DNA of 10,671 bases, taken from JASFEQ01 sp050122535. GTDB taxonomy: Bacteria > Desulfobacterota > DSM-4660 > Desulfatiglandales > HGW-15. Shown piece after piece: positions 1-7,296 of the stretch. Both the position numbers and the translations under genes were made by a program. A model generated the notes under the pieces. It did not search any database and was not told the DNA's origin. It worked only from the letters and a program-made list of their open reading frames with translations. How positions within the stretch are numbered: the first letter of the stretch is position 1; each line of letters begins with the position of its first letter. Where the stretch lies: the NCBI GenBank assembly GCA_050122535.1, contig JASFIT010000126.1:1-10671 (forward strand), written 5' to 3'.

Positions 1-294
1 GCAGGAACTCTTGGCGGGCTGAGCGGGGTTCTCTGCAGGGGCCAAAAACCGCGCCTTCTCTGCATGGTTTCCTCCAGGGCATCCCTTGCCCTGACGCCTG
101 CGCACACAGGCCGTCCATACAGAGACCGGGGCAAGTTCAATGGTGACAGAACAAGGCCTCAGAGCTACCGCGGTTTGTCCGCCACGCTTAAGGGCACCGG
201 GCAAATTTTTTGGCCCCTGCAGAAAATGCCGCTCAGACCAGTGGGTTTCAAGCGCCTAGAGTATTACAAATTTCCGTTTTTTTTGGAGTCTGTT
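1..294. repeat. Noncoding leader with a 30-bp imperfect inverted repeat (19-48 / 207-236)
   Basis: No convincing gene is visible here. An open frame runs in from position 64 but encodes low-complexity, Arg/Pro-rich sequence unlike any Fe-ADH N-terminus. Positions 19-48 are the reverse complement of 207-236 at 27 of 30 bases: an 8-bp arm (CTGAGCGG), a 6-bp partly matched stretch, and a 16-bp perfect arm (CTGCAGGGGCCAAAAA). The arms enclose about 158 bp. Inside are two small hairpins: CAGGGCA/TGCCCTG (75-81 with 87-93) and GCCTG/CAGGC (96-100 with 107-111). The arrangement resembles a small nonautonomous inverted-repeat element or a foldback RNA leader of the downstream gene. No target-site duplication or recognised riboswitch could be made out, and no clear sigma-70 promoter was found before position 295. 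Confidence 0.6.
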
Positions 295-1461
295 ATGAAT
301 GATTTGATCAGCGTTGAAGGCGTGAAAAAGACCATCTTTGGCCCGGGTTCGCTTGCCCAGATTGCTGAGGAATGCAAGGCATTGAAGGGATCCAGAGCGC
401 TTGTTGTTATAGACCGCGGCCTGTCGAAGACTGACATCTGTTCAAGGGTAAAGGAATTACTCAGAAAAGCCCGCATAAAGACCTTCCTGTACCCTGAAGT
501 TACGCCTGAACCGGCCCCTGCCCTTGCTGATGATGGCGCCGAACTTGCCAAAAAGGAAAATGTGAGTAGTGTCATCGGAATCGGTGGAGGAAGCACCATG
601 GACGTGGCAAAGGCCATCGCTGTTTTGGTGAAGAACGAAGGGAAAGCCGTTGATTACATTGGGCTTGGTCTTGTAAAAAAGCCGGGCCTTCCCTCAATTA
701 TGTTACCAACCACTGCGGGTACAGGCAGTGAGGTCACCTTTACCTCTGTGTTCACTATGCGGGAAACCAAGGCCAAGGGGGGGATCAACAGCCCCTACCT
801 CTATCCTCGCACCGCTATCCTCGATCCAGAACTAACCCTTGGGCTTTCTCCTGAGGTAACCGCCTACACGGGAATGGATGCTCTCACCCATGCTATTGAG
901 TCTTTCACTTCTCTTCAGGCCCATTTCATGAGTGAACCCATCTCATACAAAGCCATTGAGATCATATCCGCAAACCTGAGGGGAGCGGTCTTCAACGGGG
1001 GAGATTACCGATTCAGAGAAAACATGATGCAAGGAAGCTATCTGGCGGGATTGGGGCTGGCCATGTCGGGCGTGGGAGCTGTTCATGCCCTCGCCTATCC
1101 TTTAGGTGCCTTATTCGATATTCCACACGGGATCGCCAATGCCCTGATGCTACCCTATGTACTCGAATATAACTACCCTGGGAACATGGAAAAGTTTTCC
1201 TTGATCGCTGTTGCCATGGAAGAAGCGGAAACATTCTCGTCCACTCGGGAACTAGCTGCCCGTGCTGCTCAAGCGGTCTTTGACCTATCTTCAGACATCG
1301 GAATACCCCTGACCTTGAAGGAAATAAACATTCCGGAAGATGTCATACCCGAGATGGCAGAGGGCGCCATGAAGGTGAGCAGACCTATAGAGAACAACCC
1401 GAGGCCCATGACCGTCGAGGTGGCAGAGGAAATTTACCGAAAAGCCTATGAAGGAAAATAA
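295..1461 (+). CDS. Iron-containing alcohol dehydrogenase, candidate Kdo 8-oxidase (KdnB role)
   Basis: 388-residue group III (Fe-dependent) alcohol dehydrogenase, cytosolic. The start at 295 is chosen because GGAG lies 6 bases upstream and the product then begins at the family's usual N-terminus; the 77 codons further upstream look noncoding. Visible features are the nucleotide-binding GGGS at residues 97-100 within GIGGGSTMDVAKA, the TTAGTGSEVT motif at 139-148, and the four metal ligands Asp195 and His199 (DALTHAIES), His264 (HALAYPLG) and His278 (DIPHGIANA). The next gene is a close KdnA look-alike. In Shewanella a KdnB Fe-ADH oxidises C8 of Kdo before KdnA aminates it, so the same role is inferred here. 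Against this, motifs such as GTGSEVT and HALAYPLGALFDIPHG look more like generic Fe-ADHs than my recollection of Shewanella KdnB. The family assignment is firm; the substrate is inferred from context. Confidence 0.9.
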   Translation: MNDLISVEGVKKTIFGPGSLAQIAEECKALKGSRALVVIDRGLSKTDICSRVKELLRKARIKTFLYPEVTPEPAPALADDGAELAKKENVSSVIGIGGGSTMDVAKAIAVLVKNEGKAVDYIGLGLVKKPGLPSIMLPTTAGTGSEVTFTSVFTMRETKAKGGINSPYLYPRTAILDPELTLGLSPEVTAYTGMDALTHAIESFTSLQAHFMSEPISYKAIEIISANLRGAVFNGGDYRFRENMMQGSYLAGLGLAMSGVGAVHALAYPLGALFDIPHGIANALMLPYVLEYNYPGNMEKFSLIAVAMEEAETFSSTRELAARAAQAVFDLSSDIGIPLTLKEINIPEDVIPEMAEGAMKVSRPIENNPRPMTVEVAEEIYRKAYEGK

Positions 1462-1495
1462 GATCCGTTAACCGTTTTGCATCATGAACTCTTGG

Positions 1496-1539
1496 CACTT
1501 TAGTCACTTTAGACACTTTAGCTCACTTTAGACACTTCA
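1496..1539 (+). repeat. CACTTTAG 9-bp-period repeat block before kdnA
   Basis: Four full CACTTTAG units (1496-1503, 1505-1512, 1514-1521, 1524-1531) are followed by a partial CACTTCA. They are spaced by one base except for a CT doublet before the fourth unit. Positions 1505-1539 match 2781-2815 (before nadE) at 33 of 35 bases, including the same CT interruption. The block ends just before the AAGGAG ribosome-binding site of kdnA (1542-1547). It could be a regulator-binding array, a 5'-UTR element or an expanding simple repeat. No function can be read directly. Confidence 0.9.
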
Positions 1540-1553
1540 ACAAGGAGTCTTCC

Positions 1554-2756
1554 ATGCCTGGATTTGAGATCATCGGTGAAGAAGAAAAGAAAGAGATACT
1601 GGATGTGCTCAAACGAAAAGTCCTTTTTCGATACGAATTTCATGATCAACGACAGGGAATCTACAAAGTTGAGCAATTCGAAAAAGCGTTTGCAGATTAT
1701 TGCGGCGTGAAACATGCACTGGCCGTCTCATCAGGCACTGCGGCCTTGAGGGTGGCTCTTGCTGCCCTTGGCGTCGCGCCCGGAGATGAGGTGATCACGC
1801 AGGGCTTCACCTTTGTGGCCACGTGGGAAACAATCCTGGATGCAGGCGCTATTCCTGTCTTTGCTGAAATCGATGATACGCTTTGCCTTGACCCCGAAGA
1901 TCTTCCCAATAAGATCTCGCCACGGACCAAAGCCATTATGCCTGTTCACATGTGTGGGGCCCATGCTCGCATTAGCGAGATTGTCGGCGTGGCGGGGAAA
2001 CACAACATATCGGTCATAGAGGATACTGCCCAGTCATGCGGTGGCAAATTGAAGGGAAAATCCCTCGGCTCTTTTGGGACCATGGGGACCTTCTCCTTTG
2101 ACTCTGTGAAGACCATGACCACGGGAGAGGGCGGAATGGTCATCACGGATGACAATGGTCTTTATATCAACGCATCTGAGTACCACGATCATGGCCACGA
2201 CCACGATACCAATGTGGGCAGAGGACTGGAAAAGCGAAGATTTGTTGGTTTCAACTATCGCATGATGGAACTCCAAGGGGCCCTCGGCTTGGCTCAATTG
2301 AGAAAATTGGATACCGTTATCCTCCCGCGTCAAAAAGAGAATAAAGACCGCATTAAGGAAGCCCTCTCTAAAATAGACCAGATCACTTTCAGAAACATTC
2401 CTGACCCGAATGGTGACACCGCCACTTTCCTGATCTTCTTTTTGCCCACTGCTGAAAAGGCACAGGCTTTTAGCCAGGTCATGTCTGAGGAGGGTGCTGG
2501 AACCGTTTACTGGTACGACAATCTGTGGCACTACTATGAGAAATGGGAGCACCTCCTTGAGGGAAAGAGCCTACTGCGCTGCGGCTACCCATTTAAGACG
2601 GAGTCTGGTGAGGCCAGGTGTAGCTATGCAAACCTGGAGCTTCCCAAAACAGATGAACTGCTATCCCGTGCCATCACCATACCCATCAGTATCAACATGG
2701 ACGAACAAATCCCCAAGATCCTGAATGCGATCGATAAAGCTTCAAGAGCGATTTAG
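1554..2756 (+). CDS. kdnA: DegT/DnrJ/EryC1-family PLP aminotransferase, probable 8-amino-3,8-dideoxy-Kdo transaminase
   Basis: 400-residue PLP-dependent sugar aminotransferase, cytosolic, preceded by AAGGAG 6 bases before the ATG. The family landmarks are present: SSGTAALRVALAALG (59-73) binding the cofactor phosphate, IEDTAQ with Asp157 for the pyridine nitrogen, and the Schiff-base Lys186 in SFDSVKTMTTGEGG. Several stretches match what I recall of Shewanella oneidensis KdnA: N-terminal MPGFE, FRY near residues 25-27, VHMCG, the His-rich DHGHDHD (212-218), ALGLAQLRKLDT (243-254), FRNIPDPNGD (279-288) and a YWY...NLWHYYEKW region (319-331). KdnA converts 8-oxo-Kdo to 8-amino-3,8-dideoxy-Kdo using glutamate, supplying Kdo8N for LPS. 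The upstream Fe-ADH fits as the partner oxidase. A different aminated sugar remains possible; the family itself is certain. Confidence 0.85.
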   Translation: MPGFEIIGEEEKKEILDVLKRKVLFRYEFHDQRQGIYKVEQFEKAFADYCGVKHALAVSSGTAALRVALAALGVAPGDEVITQGFTFVATWETILDAGAIPVFAEIDDTLCLDPEDLPNKISPRTKAIMPVHMCGAHARISEIVGVAGKHNISVIEDTAQSCGGKLKGKSLGSFGTMGTFSFDSVKTMTTGEGGMVITDDNGLYINASEYHDHGHDHDTNVGRGLEKRRFVGFNYRMMELQGALGLAQLRKLDTVILPRQKENKDRIKEALSKIDQITFRNIPDPNGDTATFLIFFLPTAEKAQAFSQVMSEEGAGTVYWYDNLWHYYEKWEHLLEGKSLLRCGYPFKTESGEARCSYANLELPKTDELLSRAITIPISINMDEQIPKILNAIDKASRAI

Positions 2757-2776
2757 CTCTTTTCATTTTTTCATTT
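2744..2776 (+). terminator. Probable intrinsic terminator overlapping the kdnA stop codon
   Basis: A 6-bp stem AAGAGC (2744-2749) and GCTCTT (2756-2761) closes a 6-base loop and is followed by a T-rich run (TTCATTTTTTCATTTT). The kdnA stop codon TAG (2754-2756) straddles the loop and the start of the right arm. The stem is short with three G-C pairs, so termination may be partial. If real, it separates the Fe-ADH/kdnA pair from nadE. Confidence 0.5.
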
Positions 2777-2815
2777 TAGACACTTTAGGCACTTTAGCTC
2801 ACTTTAGGCACTTCA
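2772..2815 (+). repeat. Second CACTTTAG repeat block, before nadE
   Basis: A variant unit CATTTTAGA (2772-2780) is followed by CACTTTAG units at 2781, 2790 and 2800 and a partial CACTTCA ending two bases before the nadE ATG. Positions 2781-2815 repeat 1505-1539 with only two A/G differences, both at linker positions. The weak nadE ribosome-binding candidate (AGG at 2806-2808) lies inside the repeat, so the block forms part of the nadE translation-initiation region. Confidence 0.9.
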
Positions 2816-2816
2816 T

Positions 2817-4457
2817 ATGAAAATAGGAATCTGCCAAATCAACCCAGTCATCGGGGATTTTGAGTACAACACCTCATTGATCGTAAAGGCGAGTGAGCAG
2901 TCCAGAAAGAGGGGTTTCTCCTTAGCCATCTTTCCAGAACTATCTCTTCTGGGTTACCCGCCCAAAGACCTTTTGGAAAAGCCTGCCTTCATTCACGAAA
3001 ATCTCTCACAGCTCGACAAGCTGGCCACACAAATCAAAGACATACAGATCCTCTGTGGGTATGTGGACAAAAACCCTCAAAAAACGGGAAAGCCCCTTAT
3101 CAATGCTGTTGCACTTATCGGCGATGGCCAAATCCTACAAAAAGGAGGAAAAAGACTCCTTCCCGCCTATGATGTCTTTGATGAGACCCGCTATTTCGAG
3201 CCTGCGGATGAGAGCCTCCTCTTCGAATTGGAGGGTACGCGTTTCGGTGTCACCGTGTGTGAAGATATCTGGAATTTTGGTGATTTTGAGGGAGTGCCCA
3301 TATATGAAGTGGATCCGGTCTCTGATCTCAATTTCCGAAAAATTGACATGCTCATCAATATGTCTGCATCTCCATATACATTGGGCAAAGCCTCACTGCG
3401 GTTAAACATGTTAAAGAAGATCTCGTCCCAGTATGAGATACCCACCATCTACTGCAACCAGGTGGGCGGCAATGATGATCTGCTTTTCGATGGCTTCAGC
3501 ATGGTGGTAGATGCTAAAGGCAGGTTAATCCAAGTGGGAAAGGAGTTCGAAACTGAACTCCTCATTTGGGATACAAAGAAAGCGCACGATGTGTTGAAAG
3601 AACCATTCCAGAGTGAAGAGGGTTCTGTTCTCAAGGGCCTGATCATGGGCACGAGAGATTATACGTTTAAATGCGGATTCGAGAAGGTGCTGGTGGGCCT
3701 GAGTGGCGGTATCGATTCATCTCTAGTGGCGGTTATCGCACAAATGGCTATGGGCGTTGAGAATGTGATCGGCATAAGCATGCCATCCCAATATACATCA
3801 GAGGCGAGCAAGGAAGATGCCAGAGAGCTGGCAAATAATCTGGGAATCCATTTTGAGGAAATACCCATTGATGAGGTCTACGCTAGCTATAGGCGGTCCC
3901 TGGCACACGCGTTCAAGGGGTTGAATGAAGACGTGACTGAGGAGAATATCCAGGCCCGCATCCGTGGAAACTTTCTCATGGCCCTCTCCAATAAATTCGG
4001 TTCCCTTTTACTCAGCACGGGAAACAAATCGGAAATCGCCACAGGATACTGTACCCTTTACGGAGACATGAGCGGGGGCCTGGCAGTCATATCCGACGTC
4101 CCCAAAACCATGTGCTATCGGATTGCAAGACATATCAACCGTGAAAAGGAGATCATTCCGGAACGGATTCTTACCAAGGCCCCATCAGCAGAACTAAAGC
4201 CAGACCAGACGGATCAGGACACACTGCCGCCCTATGACGTGCTGGACCAAATCCTTGAAGCGGCTGTTGAGAAGAATCTTGCCTTTGATGAGATAGTCGC
4301 ATTAGGGCATGACCCAGACGTTGTCACAGATGTCTTAAAACGCCTGATTGTCAATGAATACAAACGCCGTCAGGCCCCGCCCGGTCTCAAAGTCACCACC
4401 AAAGCCTTTGGATACGGCCGACGCTATCCCATAGCCCGCGGCAAACAGCTACTTTAG
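2817..4457 (+). CDS. nadE: Glutamine-dependent NAD+ synthase
   Basis: 546-residue two-domain enzyme for the last step of NAD+ synthesis: deamido-NAD+ plus glutamine and ATP gives NAD+. The N-terminal nitrilase-type glutaminase domain (about 1-260) carries the expected triad: Glu41 (FPELSLLGYPP), Lys112 (GGKRLLPAYDVFDE) and the nucleophile Cys148 (VCEDIW). The C-terminal ATP-pyrophosphatase domain (about 270-546) has the P-loop SGGIDSS (296-302), STGNKSE (400-406) and YCTLYGDMSGG (411-421), followed by the characteristic APSAELKPDQTDQD. The length is usual for the two-domain bacterial form, so ammonia is probably generated in place. The ATG at 2817 starts directly at MKIGICQINP, the normal N-terminus. 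The ribosome-binding site is weak (AGG, 8-base spacing) and lies in the CACTTTAG repeat. A terminator-like hairpin separates the gene from kdnA. Confidence 0.97.
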   Translation: MKIGICQINPVIGDFEYNTSLIVKASEQSRKRGFSLAIFPELSLLGYPPKDLLEKPAFIHENLSQLDKLATQIKDIQILCGYVDKNPQKTGKPLINAVALIGDGQILQKGGKRLLPAYDVFDETRYFEPADESLLFELEGTRFGVTVCEDIWNFGDFEGVPIYEVDPVSDLNFRKIDMLINMSASPYTLGKASLRLNMLKKISSQYEIPTIYCNQVGGNDDLLFDGFSMVVDAKGRLIQVGKEFETELLIWDTKKAHDVLKEPFQSEEGSVLKGLIMGTRDYTFKCGFEKVLVGLSGGIDSSLVAVIAQMAMGVENVIGISMPSQYTSEASKEDARELANNLGIHFEEIPIDEVYASYRRSLAHAFKGLNEDVTEENIQARIRGNFLMALSNKFGSLLLSTGNKSEIATGYCTLYGDMSGGLAVISDVPKTMCYRIARHINREKEIIPERILTKAPSAELKPDQTDQDTLPPYDVLDQILEAAVEKNLAFDEIVALGHDPDVVTDVLKRLIVNEYKRRQAPPGLKVTTKAFGYGRRYPIARGKQLL

Positions 4458-4488
4458 CTTCCAATTTACAGGGAACGTTAGAAAAGAC

Positions 4489-4524
4489 TGTCATTACGAG
4501 GAACCAAGTGACGAAGTAATCCCC
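4489..4524. repeat. Degenerate interspersed repeat (TCATTACGAGGAAC...GAAGTAATCC)
   Basis: In the nadE-ilvD gap, ATTAC (4493-4497) and GTAAT (4516-4520) are inverted arms around GAGGAACCAAGTGACGAA. The wording resembles the widespread 'GTCATTGCGAGGAACGAAGTGACGAAGCAATC' type of bacterial interspersed repeat that I know from proteobacterial genomes, here with A/T substitutions in both arms that keep them complementary. The gap contains no gene and no clear promoter. Confidence 0.6.
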
Positions 4525-4579
4525 CTGCACCTTCGAAGCCCGCTCAGCCGTTTCTATGAGCAAAAAGAAAGGGGAAATC

Positions 4580-6217
4580 ATGCGTTCAGATATATTGAAA
4601 AAGAATATTGAGACCTTGCCCCACAGGGCTCTGCTCATGTCCGCAGGTGTAAAAAAAGAAGATCTTGATCTGGATAAACCATTTATCGGCGTTGCGAATA
4701 GCTACACTGATATCATTCCAGGCCACATACATTTGAATGAGTTGACCCAAGAGGCGAAAAGAGGCATCAGAGATGCCGGAGGCATCCCCTTTGAGTGGGG
4801 TGTACCCGGGGTTTGCGACGGCATTGCCATGTTTGTGGAAATGCGGCCCAGTCTTCCAAGCAGAGAACACATCGCAGATAACATTGAGATTATGACCCTA
4901 TCCCATTCATTGGATGGATGGGTCGGCATCACAAACTGTGACAAAATTACGCCGGGGATGCTCATGGCGGCAGCCCGCCTCAATTTACCAGCGCTTATAC
5001 TTACCGGCGGCCCCATGAAAGCCAATATTCTTGAAGGGGTCAAGCATCACCCCGTTGAAGGGTTTGGGATGGTCGGACAGGTGAAAGGGGGTAAGATGAC
5101 TGCAGAAGAGGCGGAAGGAATGCTTCCGTGTATGGTCTGCGGAGCAGGATCCTGCGTCGGTCTCTATACGGCCAATACAATGGCAGTCGTCGCCGAGGTG
5201 CTGGGCATGTCCTTGACAAAATGCGCCACAACCTTGGCCATAGACCCTCTCAAAAGAGAGCAGGCTTACGATTCAGGAAAGAGAATCGTAGAGTTGGTCA
5301 AAGAAGACGTCAAACCTCGAGATATATTGACCAGAAGTGCCTTTGAAAACGCCATCAGGGTGGATATGGCGATGGGAGGATCTACAAATACGGTTCTACA
5401 CATACCGGCCATAGGAAAAGAAGCAAACATTGATATTGAGGTGGGTCTGTTTGATAAAATCTCACAGGAAACACCGAATCTCTGCTCCATTATCCCGGCT
5501 GGAAATCACGAGATGGCAGACATCGACAAGGCAGGAGGCATCCCCGCTGTTCTTAAACGTTTGATAGATATGCTAAAAGACTCCTTAACGGTGAATGGTA
5601 CAGGGATCAAGCAAATTGCAAAGGATGGAGACGTCTTAGATCATGATGTGATTAGGTCCCTAGACAGTTCATACCGTTCTGAGGGCGGCATTGCTGTACT
5701 AAAGGGAAATATTGCGAACAGCGCCATCATAAAGCAAACAGCCGTTGCAGAAGAAATGATGATCCATTCGGGGCCAGCAAGAGTGTTTTACACGGAAAAA
5801 GATCTGCTTCATGCCATCGAGGCGAACAATATTGACGAAGGCGATGTGGTGGTTCTGCCTTTCCAGGGACCCGCAGGCGCCCCGGGCATGCCTGAAATGT
5901 TAACCCCTACAGATGCCATTAGGGGCGCTGGATATAAGAATGTCGCCTTAATCACGGATGGAAGATTCTCTGGCGCCACAACAGGGCCATGTATCGGACA
6001 TGTTGAGATGGAGGCCTATAATGGAGGTGCAATCGGTGCCATAAAAGATGGTGACAAGATAGAGATACACATCCCCAACAGAACGTTGAATGTCAATTTA
6101 AGCAAGTCGGAGATCAAGAAAAGGCTAAAGACAGTTCAGATACCGGAAAGAGAACTGACACCTTTGTTGGAATCATACAGGAAGAAGTTCACAGGAATAA
6201 ATTGCTACGGCAAATGA
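4580..6217 (+). CDS. ilvD: Dihydroxy-acid dehydratase
   Basis: 545-residue IlvD/Edd-family enzyme that dehydrates 2,3-dihydroxy-3-methylbutanoate or -pentanoate in valine, leucine and isoleucine synthesis. Start 4580 is preferred to an in-frame ATG at 4556 because GGGG lies 5 bases upstream and MRSDILKKN matches the usual N-terminus. Visible motifs: NSYTDIIPGHIHL (40-52), GVCDGIAM, TNCDKITPGMLMA with Cys120 and Lys122, CGAGSCVGLYTANTM with Cys192, MGGSTNTVLH (265-274) and GRFSGATTGP with Ser464. The position of the first Fe-S cysteine in the [2Fe-2S] class is glycine here (IIPGH), as in E. coli IlvD, so an oxygen-labile cluster is inferred. The Edd (phosphogluconate dehydratase) alternative is less likely given the overall length and motifs. 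The gene converges on the small membrane-protein gene, with 33 bp between them and no strong terminator. Confidence 0.95.
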   Translation: MRSDILKKNIETLPHRALLMSAGVKKEDLDLDKPFIGVANSYTDIIPGHIHLNELTQEAKRGIRDAGGIPFEWGVPGVCDGIAMFVEMRPSLPSREHIADNIEIMTLSHSLDGWVGITNCDKITPGMLMAAARLNLPALILTGGPMKANILEGVKHHPVEGFGMVGQVKGGKMTAEEAEGMLPCMVCGAGSCVGLYTANTMAVVAEVLGMSLTKCATTLAIDPLKREQAYDSGKRIVELVKEDVKPRDILTRSAFENAIRVDMAMGGSTNTVLHIPAIGKEANIDIEVGLFDKISQETPNLCSIIPAGNHEMADIDKAGGIPAVLKRLIDMLKDSLTVNGTGIKQIAKDGDVLDHDVIRSLDSSYRSEGGIAVLKGNIANSAIIKQTAVAEEMMIHSGPARVFYTEKDLLHAIEANNIDEGDVVVLPFQGPAGAPGMPEMLTPTDAIRGAGYKNVALITDGRFSGATTGPCIGHVEMEAYNGGAIGAIKDGDKIEIHIPNRTLNVNLSKSEIKKRLKTVQIPERELTPLLESYRKKFTGINCYGK

Positions 6218-6250
6218 TGTTTGGGATTTGATTTCTTAAGCATATCATCC

Positions 6251-6751
6251 CTACTTCTTCAACACTTCCACCACTTCGATTTCTTTCAAAAGCCAGATGT
6301 CTTCTGCTTTTTTGAGTCTACACTTTAATTCATGAACATCATCCACATATTCCCCTGTCGTCAACTTGCCTGTCATGCTGGCGGTTACATTGACATTAGC
6401 GGTGTCTTCCTCAGGAAACGCAATGACAAAATCATAGAATTCCAAAGATATCTCCGAATACCGAGACCTTGTGGCAATGACGAGGGATGGCAGGTCCTGG
6501 GATGAAATATCCCTTGAGAACGAGTAAGCAGGGGCATGAACGGTGCATGTCTCGCCAATCAACTCCTTTATTCTGTTTGCCCTTGCGACACCGATAAGCG
6601 GGGTCTCGTTAGGCGCTTTTTTCATTTTCTCTGCAAGGACACCAAATTGTTTTTTTACCTTTGCTTCTTCACTCTGCGAAAACATAACAAATGCGATTAT
6701 TCCGGCTCCCAAAACCGCGCCAGCAATAACGATGTATTTTATTTTTTCCAC
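6251..6751 (-). CDS. Small membrane-anchored protein of unknown function, overlapping lepB
   Basis: 166 residues starting at GTG (6751-6749 on the minus strand), with GGGG about 7 bases upstream. A single hydrophobic segment (residues 6-24, YIVIAGAVLGAGIIAFVMF) follows MEKIK, so the protein is probably an N-terminally anchored membrane protein with a periplasmic or extracytoplasmic domain of about 140 residues. That domain has a charged helical start (SEEAKVKKQFGVLAEKMKK) and then alternating strands ending in DIWLLKEIEVVEV. This layout, and the pattern of a polar strand-rich region with a C-terminal W-containing strand, recall NTF2/SnoaL-like folds; that is only a guess from shape. The start lies 13 bp inside the end of lepB in another frame, suggesting translational coupling. 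Two cysteines (69 and 144) might pair. I do not recognise the family. Confidence 0.8.
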   Translation of the reverse strand: MEKIKYIVIAGAVLGAGIIAFVMFSQSEEAKVKKQFGVLAEKMKKAPNETPLIGVARANRIKELIGETCTVHAPAYSFSRDISSQDLPSLVIATRSRYSEISLEFYDFVIAFPEEDTANVNVTASMTGKLTTGEYVDDVHELKCRLKKAEDIWLLKEIEVVEVLKK

Positions 6752-7239
6752 AACGGTGCCCCAATGATCCGATCAATTGACGTTTGCCCAAACCGGTGCG
6801 TGTCAATCGACACATTCCGGTTATCCCCCACAACATAGACATGATTCTTATCCACCATACGTGGCGGAAGGTTCCAATTCGATGGATAGTGGACATAAGT
6901 TTCATCAGCTTCTTTTTCATTAACAAAAAGTTTCCCTTTCCGAAACTCTACCATATCTCCTTCCAGCGCAACCACGCGTTTGAGCAGCATCACTTTTTTC
7001 CCGGCTAAACGGATGACGACCACATCTTCTCTTTCAGGTTTGGAGAAGGCATACTGGAGCCTGAAACAGAAATTAAACTCTCCGTTCATGTATGTGGGCT
7101 CCATGCTGTATCCCTTTATACGGAAGGGGATACAGACAAAATTGAAAAAGAGAAGCGCCAGAACGACGACAAGTAACACCCTAAGAAGGTACCTTCGTGT
7201 GATAGGAGGAAAAAGAAATTTTTTAAATTTGGGGTTCAA
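6739..7239 (-). CDS. lepB: Signal peptidase I
   Basis: 166-residue type I leader peptidase that cleaves signal peptides at the outer face of the cytoplasmic membrane. One transmembrane segment (about residues 18-36, LLRVLLVVVLALLFFNFVC) follows a basic N-terminus. The Ser/Lys dyad is visible: Ser45 in GYSMEPT and Lys87 in MLLKRVVAL. The C-terminal signature GDNRNVSIDTHRFG (138-151) is also present. It is much shorter than the E. coli enzyme (about 320 residues) and close to the compact single-spanning forms. The start is uncertain: TTG at 7239 has no clear ribosome-binding site, an in-frame stop lies just upstream, and the only other early option is GTG at codon 21, which would trim the basic end. 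The gene overlaps the downstream small membrane-protein gene by 13 bp. The catalytic domain is complete. Confidence 0.93.
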   Translation of the reverse strand: MNPKFKKFLFPPITRRYLLRVLLVVVLALLFFNFVCIPFRIKGYSMEPTYMNGEFNFCFRLQYAFSKPEREDVVVIRLAGKKVMLLKRVVALEGDMVEFRKGKLFVNEKEADETYVHYPSNWNLPPRMVDKNHVYVVGDNRNVSIDTHRFGQTSIDRIIGAPLWKK

Positions 7240-7296
7240 CGATATTTAAGTGGGAAATCTGGTGGAATAGAGCTTTATACTTCTTGTGGCCACCAA

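Noticed and set aside
207..236. Possible sigma-54 promoter (TGGCCCCTGCA) upstream of the Fe-ADH gene.
   Set aside because: The GC dinucleotide required about 10 bases after the GG is absent, and the stretch is explained by the inverted-repeat arm.
64..294. In-frame N-terminal extension of the Fe-ADH frame.
   Set aside because: It translates to Arg/Pro-rich sequence with no family resemblance, spans the inverted repeat, and ATG 295 has a good ribosome-binding site and the normal N-terminus.
1764..2207. His-rich HDHGHDHD stretch in the aminotransferase considered as an odd insertion or metal-binding tag.
   Set aside because: A DHGHDH motif is, as I recall, normal for KdnA proteins, so it supports the assignment rather than being unusual.
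2034..2552. 172-codon minus-strand open frame opposite kdnA.
   Set aside because: It is a shadow of a strongly supported gene and its translation matches nothing recognisable.
1496..2815. CACTTTAG arrays considered as a CRISPR or CRISPR-like array.
   Set aside because: Units are 8-9 bp with 1-2 bp linkers, with no unique spacers and no cas genes.
4556..4579. Eight-codon upstream start for ilvD.
   Set aside because: It lacks a ribosome-binding site, whereas the ATG at 4580 has GGGG at the right distance and the usual MRSD N-terminus.
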